Shown: in pieces, positions 36,013-49,404 of the stretch
How positions within the stretch are numbered: the stretch's first letter is position 1
Layout of the letters: every line of letters starts with the position of its first letter
DNA from: Cacajao melanocephalus
Taxonomy: Eukaryota > Chordata > Mammalia > Primates > Pitheciidae
Assembly (NCBI GenBank): GCA_963573385.1
Contig: CAUYLG010071673.1
Coordinates: 1 to 64,000, forward strand
DNA length: 64,000 nt
Reading direction: 5' to 3'
Program-made: the position numbers and the translations under genes
Notes under the pieces: model-generated
Seen by the model: the letters and a program-made list of their open reading frames with translations, nothing else
Databases searched by the model: none
What the model was told of the DNA's origin: nothing

Positions 36013-36825
36013 AGGGGTTCCTAATTTTTTAACTGCCATGGACCACTTTGCAGTCCAGCAGAGCGTATAGACTCCATCTCAGAATAACACTTTTAACTGT
36101 TTAAAATAAAATAAAATTACAAAGATAAAGTATTATATCAAAATACAGTTGCCAAAATATTTTAAAAATACAAATTTGTGACATGGTAATAAGTATCCGT
36201 CTATGGTAATACAGTAGATAGCAAGACCGAGTGGTGGAACCTCAAAATTATCTTTTTTTTTTTGAGATGGAGTCTTGCACTGTCACCTGGTGTGGAGTGC
36301 AGTGGCGCGATCTCAGCTCACTGAAACCTCTGCCTCCTGAGTTCAAGCGATTCTCCTGCCTCAGTCGCCCAAGTAGCTGGGATTACAGGAACCCTCCACC
36401 ATACCCAGCTAATTTTGTGTTTTTTTAGTAGAGATGGGGTTTCACTATGTTGGCCAGACTGGTCTCAAACTCCTGATCTCATGATCTGCCTGCCTTAGCT
36501 TCCCAAAGTGCTAGGATTACAAGCCTGAGCCACCGCGCCTGGCCAGTTATCATAATTTTAAGGTAATGATAAATATCAATTATATTTTAATGTATCTACC
36601 ATAATTGTGTTTTGTGATATGAAAATCACATATGTGATTTTTATTGGTGACAAGCTTATAGGTTCTACTATTGTAGTTTGTTGCTTCTATACATAATCAA
36701 AGGAAACATGAACTTTCAGTTTGAGTCTGGTTAAATAAAGATGTAGATAAAGATGTGTAGCTTGGACCTCGGTCCTGAATTCCAGAATTGTGAAACTACC
36801 CATCATAGGGCCAGCTTCGTGGGCA
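36013..36825 (+). mobile_element. Non-autonomous hAT (Charlie-like) DNA transposon, split by an Alu
   Basis: Starts with 'taggggttcctaattttttaactgccatggacc' (compare the CAGGGGTTCTTAACC terminal repeats of such elements). It has an AT-rich interior ('caaatttgtgacatggtaata'), is interrupted by the Alu at 36250-36544, resumes with 'agttatcataatttt' and continues through 'gatatgaaaatcacatatgtgatttttattggtgac'. It decays around 36770-36825. Non-coding; assigned from memory of the consensus. Confidence 0.6.
36250..36544 (-). mobile_element. Alu (AluS-like)
   Basis: Full-length reverse-orientation Alu inserted into the hAT relic. It has an 11-base T-run at its start and 'gagccaccgcgcctggcc' at its end. 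'ttatc' at both edges is the probable core of the target duplication. Confidence 0.95.
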
Positions 36826-37679
36826 GGCAACTTGTAGAGTGGGACCTGGGCTTAGCAAGGCCCGTACTTGGTTTAATGCTCTGCTATTTCTGTCTCAAGG
36901 TTCTTAACATTTTTATCTTTAAATTTGTGCTGTATGCTTGAAGTTCAGTGGGACATGGAGTGTGTGTGAACAGAAGAGATACGGACAATATGCATGTCTG
37001 CCACCATCCCTGTCACACACGGTGTCTGATACCCCAAGAGCACCAAATCCCAGCGGACCTGATGCCTGGAAGCTAGCGAGGCTCAAGGTTAGTACAAGGT
37101 TGGTCTGTTAGTCCTTGCTGAGTCAGCCAGGAACTGACGGGCCCAGGGTCCATGCTTTCTGTCTGAACCAGAATTTGCTTCAAAGGCAGACAGAGACAGT
37201 GCTGCTCTAAGAAATATGAATGACCAAGGGACCCTATCACAGACTGTCTTACTTGTTCAGTTCCCAGTCTTAGTCAACACTTACGCAGAAAATGACAACA
37301 TGGAGAAGGAAAGACAGTGCGACCACACTGCCTTTTCCTTTCAGTCTTTTACCCTTCAGTAAGCTGAAGCTAGAGAAGGTTGTAGGTGAGTGTGTATTAA
37401 AGTGAAATAACCATTCAGTTCATTTCGTGAGCATTTCCACTGCTCTGCTAAGGTTGAAATACATATGTTTATGCAAGCTGTTAATATGAATGATATAATT
37501 TTGATTATTCCACATATGACTTAAATGTTTTATATTTGTATTTTAAACTGGTATTGCACAATATAAACAGTAAAATCATGTTAATAATTTTAAATTTTTA
37601 TTTTTCTACAAATAATGTTAAATAGCCCATAAAATGTACCATCATTATGTCTTACCTGGGGATTGTTGCGAGAGCTGCC
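36826..37679. other. Unassigned spacer
   Basis: Mixed composition in the first part and AT-rich after 37440. No named repeat or gene. Confidence 0.4.
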
Positions 37680-37912
37680 AGCTGATGCCCTGCTCTGCCC
37701 TTGTTCCCAGACCATCCACACAGCAGAGCAGCCAGAGAAATCCTTTGACAATTAAGACAATGATGTCTTTTGCTCAACTGCCCTATGACTCCTTTAACTG
37801 AAAATAAAACCCAGAATTTGTACCATTTCCCTGAAGGCTCTGTGGGATATGTAACCCCCCCAGGTCCCCAAAGACATATGGATCATCCCCTTCCTCCCCT
37901 CTCCAGCCCCCA
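37680..37912 (+). mobile_element. L2, 3' coding portion
   Basis: Plus-strand L2 pattern upstream of the usual 3' end: 'ccatccacacagcagagcagccagag' near 37711, 'tcaactgccctatgactcctttaact' near 37775, 'aaaataaaacccagaatttgtacca' near 37801 and 'gaaggctctgtgggatatgtaac'. Confidence 0.7.
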
Positions 37913-38505
37913 GTATCAGCCATGCAAGCACCCCGGCGATTCTTCAGGAACAAGCACAGCTTCAGCCTAGAGTCTTCATCTGGAATCTCGAGGGAGCACT
38001 GTCTATTTATGACTGGCATAGACTCGAGTCTCTCAGAGAAGGAGAAACCACCTGCTAGTGGGGATGGGAAGAACAGGTCATTTTACAAGGATTCTGACTT
38101 TGTTTTTTCAATTGGCTTCCTTCTCCCTCAAACTCATCCCCAGCTGACTTTGTAGCCTTCAGAGAATCCTATCCCTACCCCTCAGAAGATTTTTCTCTAA
38201 CTCTCCTTATGTTTTGTTTAGGTGCAATACGCCAAGGTTAATTTAAGTTATCCAAACTGACAATGATATGAAATTTCACTTTTTTTCTACATTTATATTT
38301 TGATCTATCTATCCATTCATCTGTAATTGTCTACCTATATCTTGATATAAAAGCTGCATGGAGGTGTTATTTATTGTAAAAGACTGCATTAGAATCTGCT
38401 TGCTGGATTACTATGTTTTTTATTTAGAGTTACTTCATCGGCCTTTAACTCAGGGTCTTTACTCTGTAAGGAACCAGACGCGAGCATGGCAGGTCTCCCA
38501 ATCTT
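37913..38505. other. Unassigned spacer
   Basis: No named repeat. 37920-38155 is richer in GC with short open frames. 38280-38350 is AT-rich with short ATCT-type repeats. Confidence 0.4.
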
Positions 38506-38509
38506 AATT

Positions 38510-38665
38510 AATATTAATGTAATTAATTCATTCACCTACAAATATTTATTGAGTGTCTCCCCAGGGCCAGAGGAAAGTGATGAAGACACACTCTGCCCTA
38601 AAGTGGATCACATTGTAGTTACGGAGGCTGACACCAAAGCCTTCATCACACAAAATAAGCAAGTA
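38510..38665 (-). mobile_element. L2 3' end
   Basis: Reverse-complement L2 terminus: 'aattcattcacctacaaatatttattgagtgtctccccagggcc' near 38524, then 'gaagacacactctgccctaaagtggatcac' near 38582. Confidence 0.75.
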
Positions 38666-39796
38666 ATACACAATGTACCCTGCTTTCGATTTTCCACCAA
38701 GCCAATGAGCACAGCTCTACTTTCCGTGTTATAAACTGCTGCTTTTCTGAGCTCTTCTTTGTTTCCAGGGCCAACAAATACTAGACATGAGCTATAACTA
38801 CTGCGTGATGACTTTGACTCGGTCTGATCATAATCCTTAAATTCACGACACACTGGAATGCAGAGTGAGTTCCACCAACATTCCCCAGAGGCTGTCCACA
38901 GCTCTCCAGTGACAGGGAGTCAAAACATTTCAAGAGCTGCACCAGGAGGAGGCAGCTTGTTTGTTGTGCTTCATAAGCAGCAGACAAGGGGAACCAAGGG
39001 AGCCCAGTCATAAATCATTTCCATCTGGAAATTCAATCATGGGTACTGTCTTCTCTGGGAGGGAAGGGGCGACATGTCTTCACTGGCAAATATTCTATCT
39101 CAAATAAATAATAAAGGAGAAGTCCCCTTGCCTGGATGTAAACAGCATGGATCTGTTTTAGGTTCATTAGGTGCAAAAGCTGTTCTAGCTTTCAACCAGA
39201 AGTAGCCCTCACTACCTGTGTAAATCATAAGCCAGAGAACAGTCTCATTTAGCAGGTGAAATATATACCAATCCACAGGGACTAGAAAAGATGAGGCGAG
39301 TACAAAATAAGTGTCGTTGTTTAAACGTTTTAAACCATGAGAAGTTAGGAGCCTATCTGCATCTACTAAATTTGAATATCTATGAGCAGTCAGCAAAGCG
39401 TGAGAAAAAATGTGCTTATACTCCAGTGCAGCGGCATCAACACGGAGCCTGCATGACCACTGCCTGCCAAGCTCTTTCCCAGGGTAGCTGAGACGGAGGG
39501 AGAAGCTGTCATGTTTTGCGCTTTCTCCTCTAATCCATTCAGGCCTCAGGGCACGTGATGAGCTGCCTCGATGACCACCCAGCTGAGGGGTCTGTAAACA
39601 TCCACAGCTCATCACAGCCTGGGAGCTCAGCCGAGAATGCTTTAGGTCTCTACATACTGACCTTTACATTGCATGTGCACCAGCATGATTAACACGCGGA
39701 GACAGGGCTTATCAGTAAAACTGTGATTCAGATTCAGATTCTATCAAGTGCCTGCATTCGTGCACCAGCTCTGTCCTCAAAAGCTGAAAATCTCTG
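38666..39796. other. Repeat-poor segment, possible conserved non-coding sequence
   Basis: About 1.1 kb in which I recognise no Alu, L1, LTR or MIR. It has somewhat higher GC than its surroundings and several retained CpGs. The minus strand carries a 171-codon frame (39100-39615) and an overlapping plus-strand frame of 66 codons. Neither has recognisable domains, and frames of this length are expected a few times by chance in 64 kb. This is the best candidate in the window for single-copy or conserved sequence. Confidence 0.35.
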
Positions 39797-39870
39797 TTTG
39801 AAAACATGAGATTTAGAATCTTACAGACCCTAGTTTGGATCCTGGTTTACCATGTAAGAGCTGCGTGATT
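39797..39870 (+). mobile_element. MIR fragment
   Basis: Left half of a MIR: 'tttagaatcttacagaccctagtttggatcctggtt' then 'gtaagagctgcgtgatttt'. Confidence 0.65.
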
Positions 39871-40024
39871 TTAGTGACCAAAAATAATATTGTGAAAGTA
39901 CCAGTGACGTTTAAAAGAATTGTACTAGAAACAAATCAACAATACATAAAAGCAAGGAAAATTTCATCTTACGCTGCAGTGTCAGAAGTTGAGTCACCAG
40001 AGTCCCAGTTAAACTAATGTACAG

Positions 40025-40137
40025 TGACTGCTGCATTGCCTTTGTGTCAAGCACTACGCTAGCCGTAAGAGATTTTAAAAATATCCTTTCCCGCCTGCAT
40101 TTTATTGTCTAGTGTGAGATGTGTACTAATCAAATAA
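40025..40137 (-). mobile_element. L2 remnant
   Basis: Reverse-complement L2 3' pattern: 'gtgtcaagcactacgctagccgtaagag' and 'ttattgtctagtgtgagatgtgtactaatc'. Confidence 0.6.
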
Positions 40138-40143
40138 TCATAA

Positions 40144-40448
<305 letters not shown>

Positions 40449-40649
40449 TCGATTTTCTATAATAAGTATGATGCAAGGATAAGAGCAGGAAGCCATGGGG
40501 TGTGAGACGCTCTGAATTAATCCACAGCTGAGGATGATAATCACTGAAGGTTGAGGAGGAAACTGTTCATGGCAGAGAAAGTCGCCTCGAGGGAAGGGAA
40601 AGGGCTGGACCAAATGAAGAGAGAAAGAACTCTGTGTGGGGAGTGCTGG

Positions 40650-40835
40650 CATCTTCAGCTGTGGTGTAACTTTTAAGGACATTGGCAACCTGGAATGCAC
40701 TCTGAAGATGACACGCAGGATGGAGAAGCTCGTCCGTTGGAAGCAGAAGCTAGTCCATTTTAGGAGTGGCTGAAGGGACCAGCAAACACGTGGAGAAAAG
40801 AGATGCCTCAGGTTCTGCAACGCGCTCTGTGAGTG
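40650..40835 (+). mobile_element. Possible L3/CR1-type LINE remnant
   Basis: The succession 'gacattggcaacctggaatgc', 'caggatggagaag' and 'acgtggagaaaagagatgcctcagg' recalls the 3' region of mammalian L3 (CR1 clade) elements. Very diverged, so low confidence. Confidence 0.4.
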
Positions 40836-41189
40836 GGGAGTCAACACTGCTTCCGGCCGCCTCCCGCTGCAGCTGAAGAGCAAGGGGTGGACACGAATGG
40901 GACTAGGGTTTCGATTCCATGCAGGATTGCAGTGAGGACAAATCTGATGAAAATTTGTCAGTGTTCCCATGTATAGCATTCTTGGTAATGCCTGGAAATA
41001 GTATTGTGTTTCTTTTAGGAGAGTTTTTAAACAGTTTTATTCCAGAATTTGATTATGTTGCCTTTCACAGAACATATCTTTTCCTGGAATCCACACCTGC
41101 TTATTTTTCCATACCTTTCCTCAAAAGAGGAGAATCTCAAGGTCCTATTCTTGGGAGCAAAATTTAAATAAAGGCATGCATTCAAGTCA
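40836..41189. other. Unassigned spacer
   Basis: No gene or clear repeat. The 82-codon frame 40919-41167 lacks recognisable content. Confidence 0.4.
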
Positions 41190-41300
41190 CTTATTTATTT
41201 ATTTATTCTTTTGTTTTTACAAATAAGTGCCTCTTCTGTGCTGGGTTGTATGCCAAGTGCTAAGGATAGTGACAAATGAGGCTGATATTCTTTAATATGA
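41190..41300 (-). mobile_element. L2 3' end
   Basis: Reverse-complement L2 terminus: TTTATTTATTTATTC run, then 'aagtgcctcttctgtgctgggttgtatgccaagtgctaaggatagtgac'. Confidence 0.75.
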
Positions 41301-41671
41301 TGATGATGATGCGCCTGTTACTACCTCTCAGACTTCAGGTCCAAGGCTCTAGTAGACTTGCTGTACTTTCCTGTCAGCAGTCAGACCTAATTTCTTCCTA
41401 GCTGCATTACACTTGATGTGATGCAGACTCTTATTTTAAATGGCCCTCTGGAAGGGGAGTCAGTCAGTGTCCACTGCAATCCCACCTCTCGCCGCGCACA
41501 TGTCAACAGAAGGCCACGTGGCGCCGTGGTGCTGCTCGGCCACGCTACCAAGCTGGGAACGGCCAAATGCAGGTAGCAAATGGCTTACTGTCTTTTATAG
41601 GGAAAAAGAAGCGCAAGTTTTGGCATATTCTTAAAATACTGATCTTTGGGTTGCTGTGGTAGTCAGTGGCA
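41301..41671. other. Unassigned spacer with a CpG-dense patch
   Basis: Mostly featureless, but 41489-41562 contains nine CpGs and the palindrome CCACGTGG (41514-41521), an E-box of the USF/MYC-binding kind. No repeat recognised there. Confidence 0.4.
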
Positions 41672-41812
41672 GGCTCTGTAAGTTTGTTTTCTTACCTGAA
41701 AATGGAAAAGTTTAATGCCTACCAAATTGTTGGCGTGGAATTGAATGAGATAAAGGATGCAAGCTATCTGGCACATAATAAATGCTCAGTAAGTGATATG
41801 TTAATTACCATT
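41672..41812 (+). mobile_element. MIR fragment
   Basis: Right half of a plus-strand MIR: 'ttacctgaaaatggaaaag', 'gaatgagataaaggatgcaag' and 'ctggcacataataaatgctcagtaagtg'. Confidence 0.8.
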
Positions 41813-43577
41813 TATATTGACGCATTTTAACAATTTTTATTCTGTAGGATGTTGATGATGTCTCACTAGTTTACCTACAGCTACATCTTAGGTTTATTTT
41901 GCTCTTCCTGGCCTAGAAATGTATGTGAAATCAAACTTGTCTTAGGATTTTTTGCTCTTTGTTGTCCATGTTTGTCAAGATAAAAACGTGATAAAGTTAA
42001 AAAAATTAGTTCTTAAATATTCTTGGCCCAGATGAAAGTAATTTATATTGAATAATATCTAATATTCCATTCAGGAGAATCAGGGTCATGTGTCAACTCT
42101 GAAAGCTGGCTCAAAAGTTCATAAGTAGGTAGACGACAGTGTTCTAAGATCAGATACGACACAAATGAGCAATGGCTTCCAAATCTAGGAGCCTTGTTGG
42201 GGATTCTCCATTGGGTAAAGAATTCTTGCAGTACACATTAGCAACTTATCTAAGATTTCTAAACTGGGAATATATTTATTTTTCCTATTTAAAAAATAAA
42301 ATATCCTTATAAAAAGATAAATACATAAAATACAAATGTAAGCCCCATGTAATCCCAGTCCATGAAAAAACTGTTCCAGATTTGGTTTAAAAACTCACAG
42401 AATTATTGAGTATATTATGTATGCACAGAGAGACAGACTTCTGTTAAAAATGAAATAAAATTAGACGTATATTTTACATCATGCTTATTTTTCTCAGTAC
42501 TATATTATGAACATGGTTTTTAAAGACAAATGAAATTTTCAAAAATATTAAAATTGACTGAATTTTATTTTTGTTCTTGGCAGTTATTATAGTGCAACAT
42601 GTCTTTCAACAGGTCTAAAGCGAAAGTCCTTCACAATTCTGAGACTTAAAAAAACACTGTTTGCCTACCACAGATACAAAGTTACAAATATTTAAAAATC
42701 AAATATCTGGATGTTTTTACCACATAAATTTAAACAGATAATTTGAAAACCTGTCTTTGACTTAAGGAATTAATTTTTTATTTTCATTAATTTTTATTTT
42801 TTAGTGTTTGATACCACTGCATTCTTTGGGTTAATGCAGAAATAATAAATGATTAATAACAGCAGGAAACCTTTAAATCTTGGGCCTGCTTCTCCAGGTC
42901 GTGCTGGTTTCTGTAGCACATCAGATATGCCTTCAGAGAACAATAAAAAATTATCAATTGTATAATTTCTTAGCAGTTCCACACTAAGCCTAAATGTCAA
43001 GATACATTAAGATTGGAAAGTCTCTCCATATTTTGATAAGTTGACAGTCAATATGTAAGTCATTACTTTAAAGTACACACCAATTTCATGTGTATATAAT
43101 CAGCTTTTTAAATAAACACAGCCTCTACCCTTTCCTCTGATTGTAAGAATTTCTGTTAGTGTTAGATCTTGGCACAGCTAGCATTGGTTTTCGTCAGCTC
43201 ATAAGTAATCTTTACCTTGAAAAGTTTATACTACTCCTCTGTGGACTCTCTCTAATCAAAAAATAAGATAAAGAAAGAAAACAAAACGAAACTTCTTAAA
43301 ATGTCACATGGCCAATCAAATCATCAACCAAACACTTACAATGGTTTCCCTAATAAATTATAGCCAGATGGTCCAATTCACTCACTTAACAAGACCATAA
43401 ACATATCAGCATTATGCAAAAACCTTGCAAAGTAATTCAGACAATATACAGTTTACGGTTAGTTCACAGGTTTCTAGTTTGCTTCACTGCTCTGTGTTAG
43501 CACAAAAGCAAAAGACAACAATAAAAGAAACATGTTTATTTTCAGAAATAAAATGCTAGATTAAGAGAACTAAATAG
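41813..43577. other. Large unassigned AT-rich spacer
   Basis: About 1.75 kb with no visible gene, RNA or named repeat. 42290-42530 may be a diverged repeat of unknown type. Confidence 0.4.
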
Positions 43578-43630
43578 TTCCTTCCCTTCTTCCCTCCTTC
43601 CTCCTCCCTCCTTCCTTCCTTCCTTCCTAT
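43578..43630. repeat. (CCTT)n microsatellite
   Basis: Pyrimidine tract of CCTT/CTCC units, the last part being five clean CCTT repeats. Confidence 0.95.
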
Positions 43631-44989
43631 CAAGTTCTTTCTCTTTCGGCCCTCACTGAGTAATATTTATTTGTACTATGAATCAATAATGACATGTGGC
43701 AGAAGATGCCTACAGTTCCCAGCCACAAAGAAATTGGGTTGACAATTAGGAGAAGTTTTGCTTTAAAGTTCCCTTAAAACTGTCAAAACAGTTTAGATGG
43801 CAAGTGTGGGATTGAAAGGTTAGTTTATGGAGACACTTTGCTCTCAGTACTAAATGAAATATAATAATATAATTTGTATATATAGGTGACTTCCCACTTT
43901 AGGGAAAAGTGGGAGTGACCCTTTTTCCCACATCCTCACCATGGAATTGTGCAATCCTGAGGCAGTCCTGCTCCAAGGAGGGAGGGTGCGCTGGGTCCCG
44001 CACCCTTTCTGAGACCTAAGCAGCAACCGCAATGAGCCACTTCAAACCTTTGGCAGACTGCATGCTGTCCTGACCCAGCAGTGGCAGATCTGAGGTATTA
44101 TGGCTGTCACTGCTTAGACTGGGGAGAGGGCTGGAAGCTTTGCCACAGCTAGGACTAGCAAGCAAATGAGGCGCAAGCTGTAGCTGTTGGTGCTGGGAAG
44201 CAAGAGCCACTGGAACAGAGACTGGGACATGAGTGAGGTACAAGTTGCTGCTAGGATTTAGTCACCGGCTGGGTGGGGGCTCCTGCAGACAGGGTAGGGA
44301 CATGGTGAGACTCTGCCAGGGTTGAGGGGCAAGCCCCAGCAGGACTGGAGCATGAGAGGAACGTACTTTTCCATCACAAGCCCACCCAGCCCAGCTTTGC
44401 CTCCGCCTCCAAAATAGCACACAATGTCTGAGGTCCTGGGGATTGCCCAACCCAATCCACTATCGTGGGCACCTGAGCACTCCTCCTGGGGCCCCGAGGT
44501 TGGGCTTAAACTCCTGGCTGCTACCACCTCAGCTGGCACCCTCTTGCCAGTGCTACCTTCAGGCCAGGAGACTGACCCACCCAACCCGTTTTAGTCACCA
44601 CCAACATTAAGGAACACAGCTTGAGAACCATGGAATCATCCACCACTGCTTCTGCCATCGCCCACACCACACCCAGTTCCCTGGGGCCTGAAAACACGTC
44701 CAACTGCCTGGCCACTGCTGCCACTACCCATATCTGAGCAAGCCGCCTGGAGGCCCAAGCATCAGCTCACCTGTGGCTTCCAACACAAGTGCTACTGCAC
44801 ATTGCCCTGACACAAAGACAGGCATGCTCAGCCCAGCACTGCCAGCACTGGGGCTGAAGACAGGCCCACCTGTCCTCTCAGTCTCCAGGACAACTTCACT
44901 ACGGCTTTCACTAATAACCACACTCTAACCCACGAAGGAAACCACAGATGCCACTAACACTGTTTACAGCCAAAGAAATCATGTGGAGA

Positions 44990-45189
44990 CTACACCACTG
45001 CATGCACCCAGACTCAAAGCCAGGGAGCTCTACACCACTGCATGCACCCAGAATCAAAGCCAGGGTACTCTACACCACTGCATGCACCCAGACTCAAAGC
45101 CACAGTGCTCTACACCACTGCGTGCACCCAGAATCAAAGCCAGGGTGCTCTACACCACCATGTGCACCCAGACTCAAAGCCAGGGTGCT
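44990..45189 (+). repeat. Five 40-bp tandem units in the L1 5' UTR
   Basis: Five consecutive units of exactly 40 bp starting at 44990, 45030, 45070, 45110 and 45150. Each contains 'ctacaccactgcatgcaccc' or a near copy, then 'aatcaaagccagggtgct' or a near copy. Units 1, 3 and 5 share 'gactc' where 2 and 4 have 'gaatc', which suggests growth by an 80-bp duplication. As 40 is not a multiple of three and the unit has no plus-strand stop, all three plus frames stay open, giving overlapping frames of 66-135 codons. Confidence 0.95.
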
Positions 45190-45689
45190 CTACCCAACCA
45201 GTACCACAGATACACACCTTCAGGAAAAGTCCTCCCCTGTAAAAGCAAATTAAAAGAAGAGATTCAAAATAGAAGATGCACAGACATCAACATAAGGATG
45301 CAGAAAGCAGGAAAAGCAAGGAAATATGACTCCTTCAAAGAAACACAACAATTCTTCAGCAGTAGATCTCAATCAGAAAGAATGCTTTGAAATCCCAGAT
45401 AAAGAATTCAAAATAATGATTTTAAAGAAGCTCAGTAAAGTATAAGAAAATTCTGGAAAAAAAAATTACAAAATCAATTCAGAATATAAATGAGAAATCT
45501 ACCAGAGACAGATACTTTTTTAAGTGAACCAAATAGAAATTCTGGAACTGAAGAATTCATTGAAAAAAATAAAGAACACATTTGAAAGTATCAACAATAG
45601 ATTAGGTCAGGTAGAATAAGGAGTCTCAGAACTTGAAGACAGATCTTTTTAAATACTCCAATCAAACAAACTTTTTTTTAAAAGAGAAT

Positions 45690-46014
<325 letters not shown>

Positions 46015-46045
46015 TCATGACATTTGGGACAATGTAATATGATCA

Positions 46046-46366
<321 letters not shown>

Positions 46367-46938
46367 ACAAATTATTGGGATCCCTGAGAGTGAAGAAACA
46401 AAGTAAAGGTTTAAAAACCTGTATAATGAAATAATAGTTAAAACTATCCAAGTCTAGCAAGAGATTTAGATATTCAGAAACAGGAGGCTTAGTGATCCCC
46501 AGGACTATACAATTGCAAAAAGGTATTCTCCATGGCACATTATGTTCAGACAGTCTAACATCAAAGATGAAGAGTGGATCCTAAAAACAGGAAGTGAAAG
46601 GCATCTCGTCACCTATAATGGAAACCTCATCAGACTAATAGTGGATTTCTCAGCCAGCAGAGAATAGGATGATATATTTAAATGCTGAAAGAAAAATACT
46701 GCCAGTCAAGAATACTATATTCATCAAATTATCCTTCATAAATGAAGGAGAACTAAGGTCTTTCCCAGACAAGCAAATGCTATAGAAATGTGTTTCCACT
46801 AGAATGGCCCTACAAGATATGCTGAAGGGAGTTATAAACTAGAAAGTGAAAGAACATTTATCATGATGAAAACAAATGAAAGTATAAAACTCACTGGTAA
46901 AACAATTCACACCAAGGAGGAAGAGAAAAGACTACAAT

Positions 46939-47330
<392 letters not shown>

Positions 47331-47563
47331 TTAACAATATGATAGGAATAAAGCCTAACAAATAAATAATAACCTTGAACATAAATGAATTAAATTATCT
47401 ACTTAAAAGATTAAAAAATGGCTGAATGGATTTTTTAAAATCCAATTATTTGCTGCTTACAAGAAACTCACTTTATCAGTAAACACACATAAAGACTGAA
47501 AATAAAGGGATGGAAAAAGATATTCCACACAAGTGGAAACCAAAAGCAAGTAGAAATAGCTAA

Positions 47564-47893
47564 TTTTAGAGAGTTGCCTGTCATGTACACATCTCTGCAA
47601 CTCCTGGGAGGGGAAGGGCTGCTGAGCTCAAGGTGTTCTGTTAAGTAGAGCATGTGTCCTCTGACAACTGTATGCCTGGCCTTTTCAGACACCCTTGGGG
47701 ACAGCACTCCACACATGATGAAGATGCAGGGGCCAGGGAACCCCAGCACTGGGTGCCCTTTATCCATGGTTAAAATCGGCCTGTGGGATGTGGTGAGAAG
47801 GCAGGCTACATGGGTGTAACTAGTGTATCTTTTCCTTAAAGTTATATAATAATGAGTAATTGGTCAATAAAGCATTGCTTTGGGGGGGGGAAA
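47564..47893 (+). pseudogene. 5'-truncated retrocopy of an unidentified mRNA 3' end
   Basis: A 330-bp GC-richer insertion that interrupts L1 ORF2. It is bounded by a perfect 12-bp duplication, 'agaaatagctaa', at 47552-47563 and 47894-47905. It ends with an AATAAA signal (47866-47871), 10 further bases, then a run of nine to ten G and AAA where a poly(A) tail is expected. Those features fit L1-mediated retroposition of a mRNA 3' end. One plus frame reads open for about 28 codons from the left edge and stops near 47650; I do not recognise the parent gene. It could also be an unknown short non-LTR element. Confidence 0.65.
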
Positions 47894-49404
47894 AGAAATA
47901 GCTAAGTTTATATGAGATAAAACAGACTTTAAATATAAAGCAGTTAAAAAAAGACAAAGAAGGTTATTATATAAGGAAAAAGATATTAATCCAGCAAGAG
48001 GATATAACAATTCTAAATATATATGTTCTTAACGCCAGAACACCCAAATCTGTAAAGCAAATATTACTAGATCTAAAGAGAGAGACAGAGTGAAATAAAA
48101 TGATCACGGAAGACTTCAATACCCTATTCTCAACCATAGACAAGAGTATGTAGAAAAAAAACATCAACAAAGACACATTGGATTTAAACGTGCTTTAGAC
48201 TAAATGAACATAACAGACCTTGCAGAGCATTTTACCTAACACCTGCGGAATACACACCCTTTCCATCCGCACACGGAGATGTCTCCACAACAGACCATAT
48301 GCTAAGCCACAGAACAAGTCTTAACACATTTTTAAAACTCAAAATTATATCAAGTGTTTTCATAGACCACAATAGAATAAAACTAGAAATAAACACCAAG
48401 AGGACCTTTGGAAACTGTACAAAGACATTGAAATCAAACAACATGCTCCTGAATGGCTATTGGGTCAGTGAAGAAATTCAGATGAAAATCAAATATTTTT
48501 TGAGACACATAGGGCAAAGAAATGTCAAGAGAAATTGAAAAACATTTTAAATAAATGAAAAGAAAAATATGACTTTCAATTTGTGGCATACATGAATATA
48601 CTAGAAAAGAAGAAAGATCTAAAATCAACCATTTAAGATTCCACCTTAGGAAACTAAGGAAAGAAGAGAAATATTGGTCTAGAGCAAGCAGAAGAAAAGA
48701 AATAATAAAACAACAGAAATCAATAAAACTGAATACAGTAAAACAAGAGAAAGTCAACAAGACGAAAAGATGGCTCTTTGAAAAGGTACATAAAGTTGAT
48801 AAACCTCTAACCAGCCTACCAAGAAAAAGATAAGATAAAAATTATCAGGAATGAAATTAAAGAAGGGCCATTACTCCTGACCCCATCAACATTAAGTAAA
48901 TAAATAAATATTATAAGCAACTCTATGCCAACAAATTAAAAAACTTGATAAAATGGCTCAAGTCCTTTAATGGCACAACTCCAAAACTTATATAAGCAAA
49001 AATAGATTACTACTCAAGAAATTAAATTAACAATGAAAAATCTTCTAAAACAGAAAGCATTACACTCAGATGTTTTCATTGGTGAATTGTACCAAACAGT
49101 CAAAGAAAGAATAATATCAATTCTCTACTGTCTTTTCTAGAAAATAGAAACTTAGGAAACATGTCTTAATTTATTCTATGAGTTCATCATTACCTTTATA
49201 CCAAAACCATTTAAGACATTACAAGAAAGAAAAACTGAAGACCAATGTGTTATGAACATAGATGCAAAACTCTTCAACAAAATATTAGCAAATAAAATCA
49301 AACAATGTTTTAAAATAATTATACACCATAACCAAGTGAGATTTATTTCAGATAAGTAAGGCTAATTCAAACAGTCAAAAATCAACTTTTGTAATCCATT
49401 GCAT

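Noticed and set aside
44990..45189. CRISPR-like regular repeat array
   Set aside because: Units are contiguous with no unique spacers, lie in an L1 5' UTR, and the genome is mammalian.
44983..45390. 135-codon frame over the 40-bp repeat as a repetitive protein
   Set aside because: All three frames are open because of the repeat unit, and the sequence is a non-coding L1 5' UTR.
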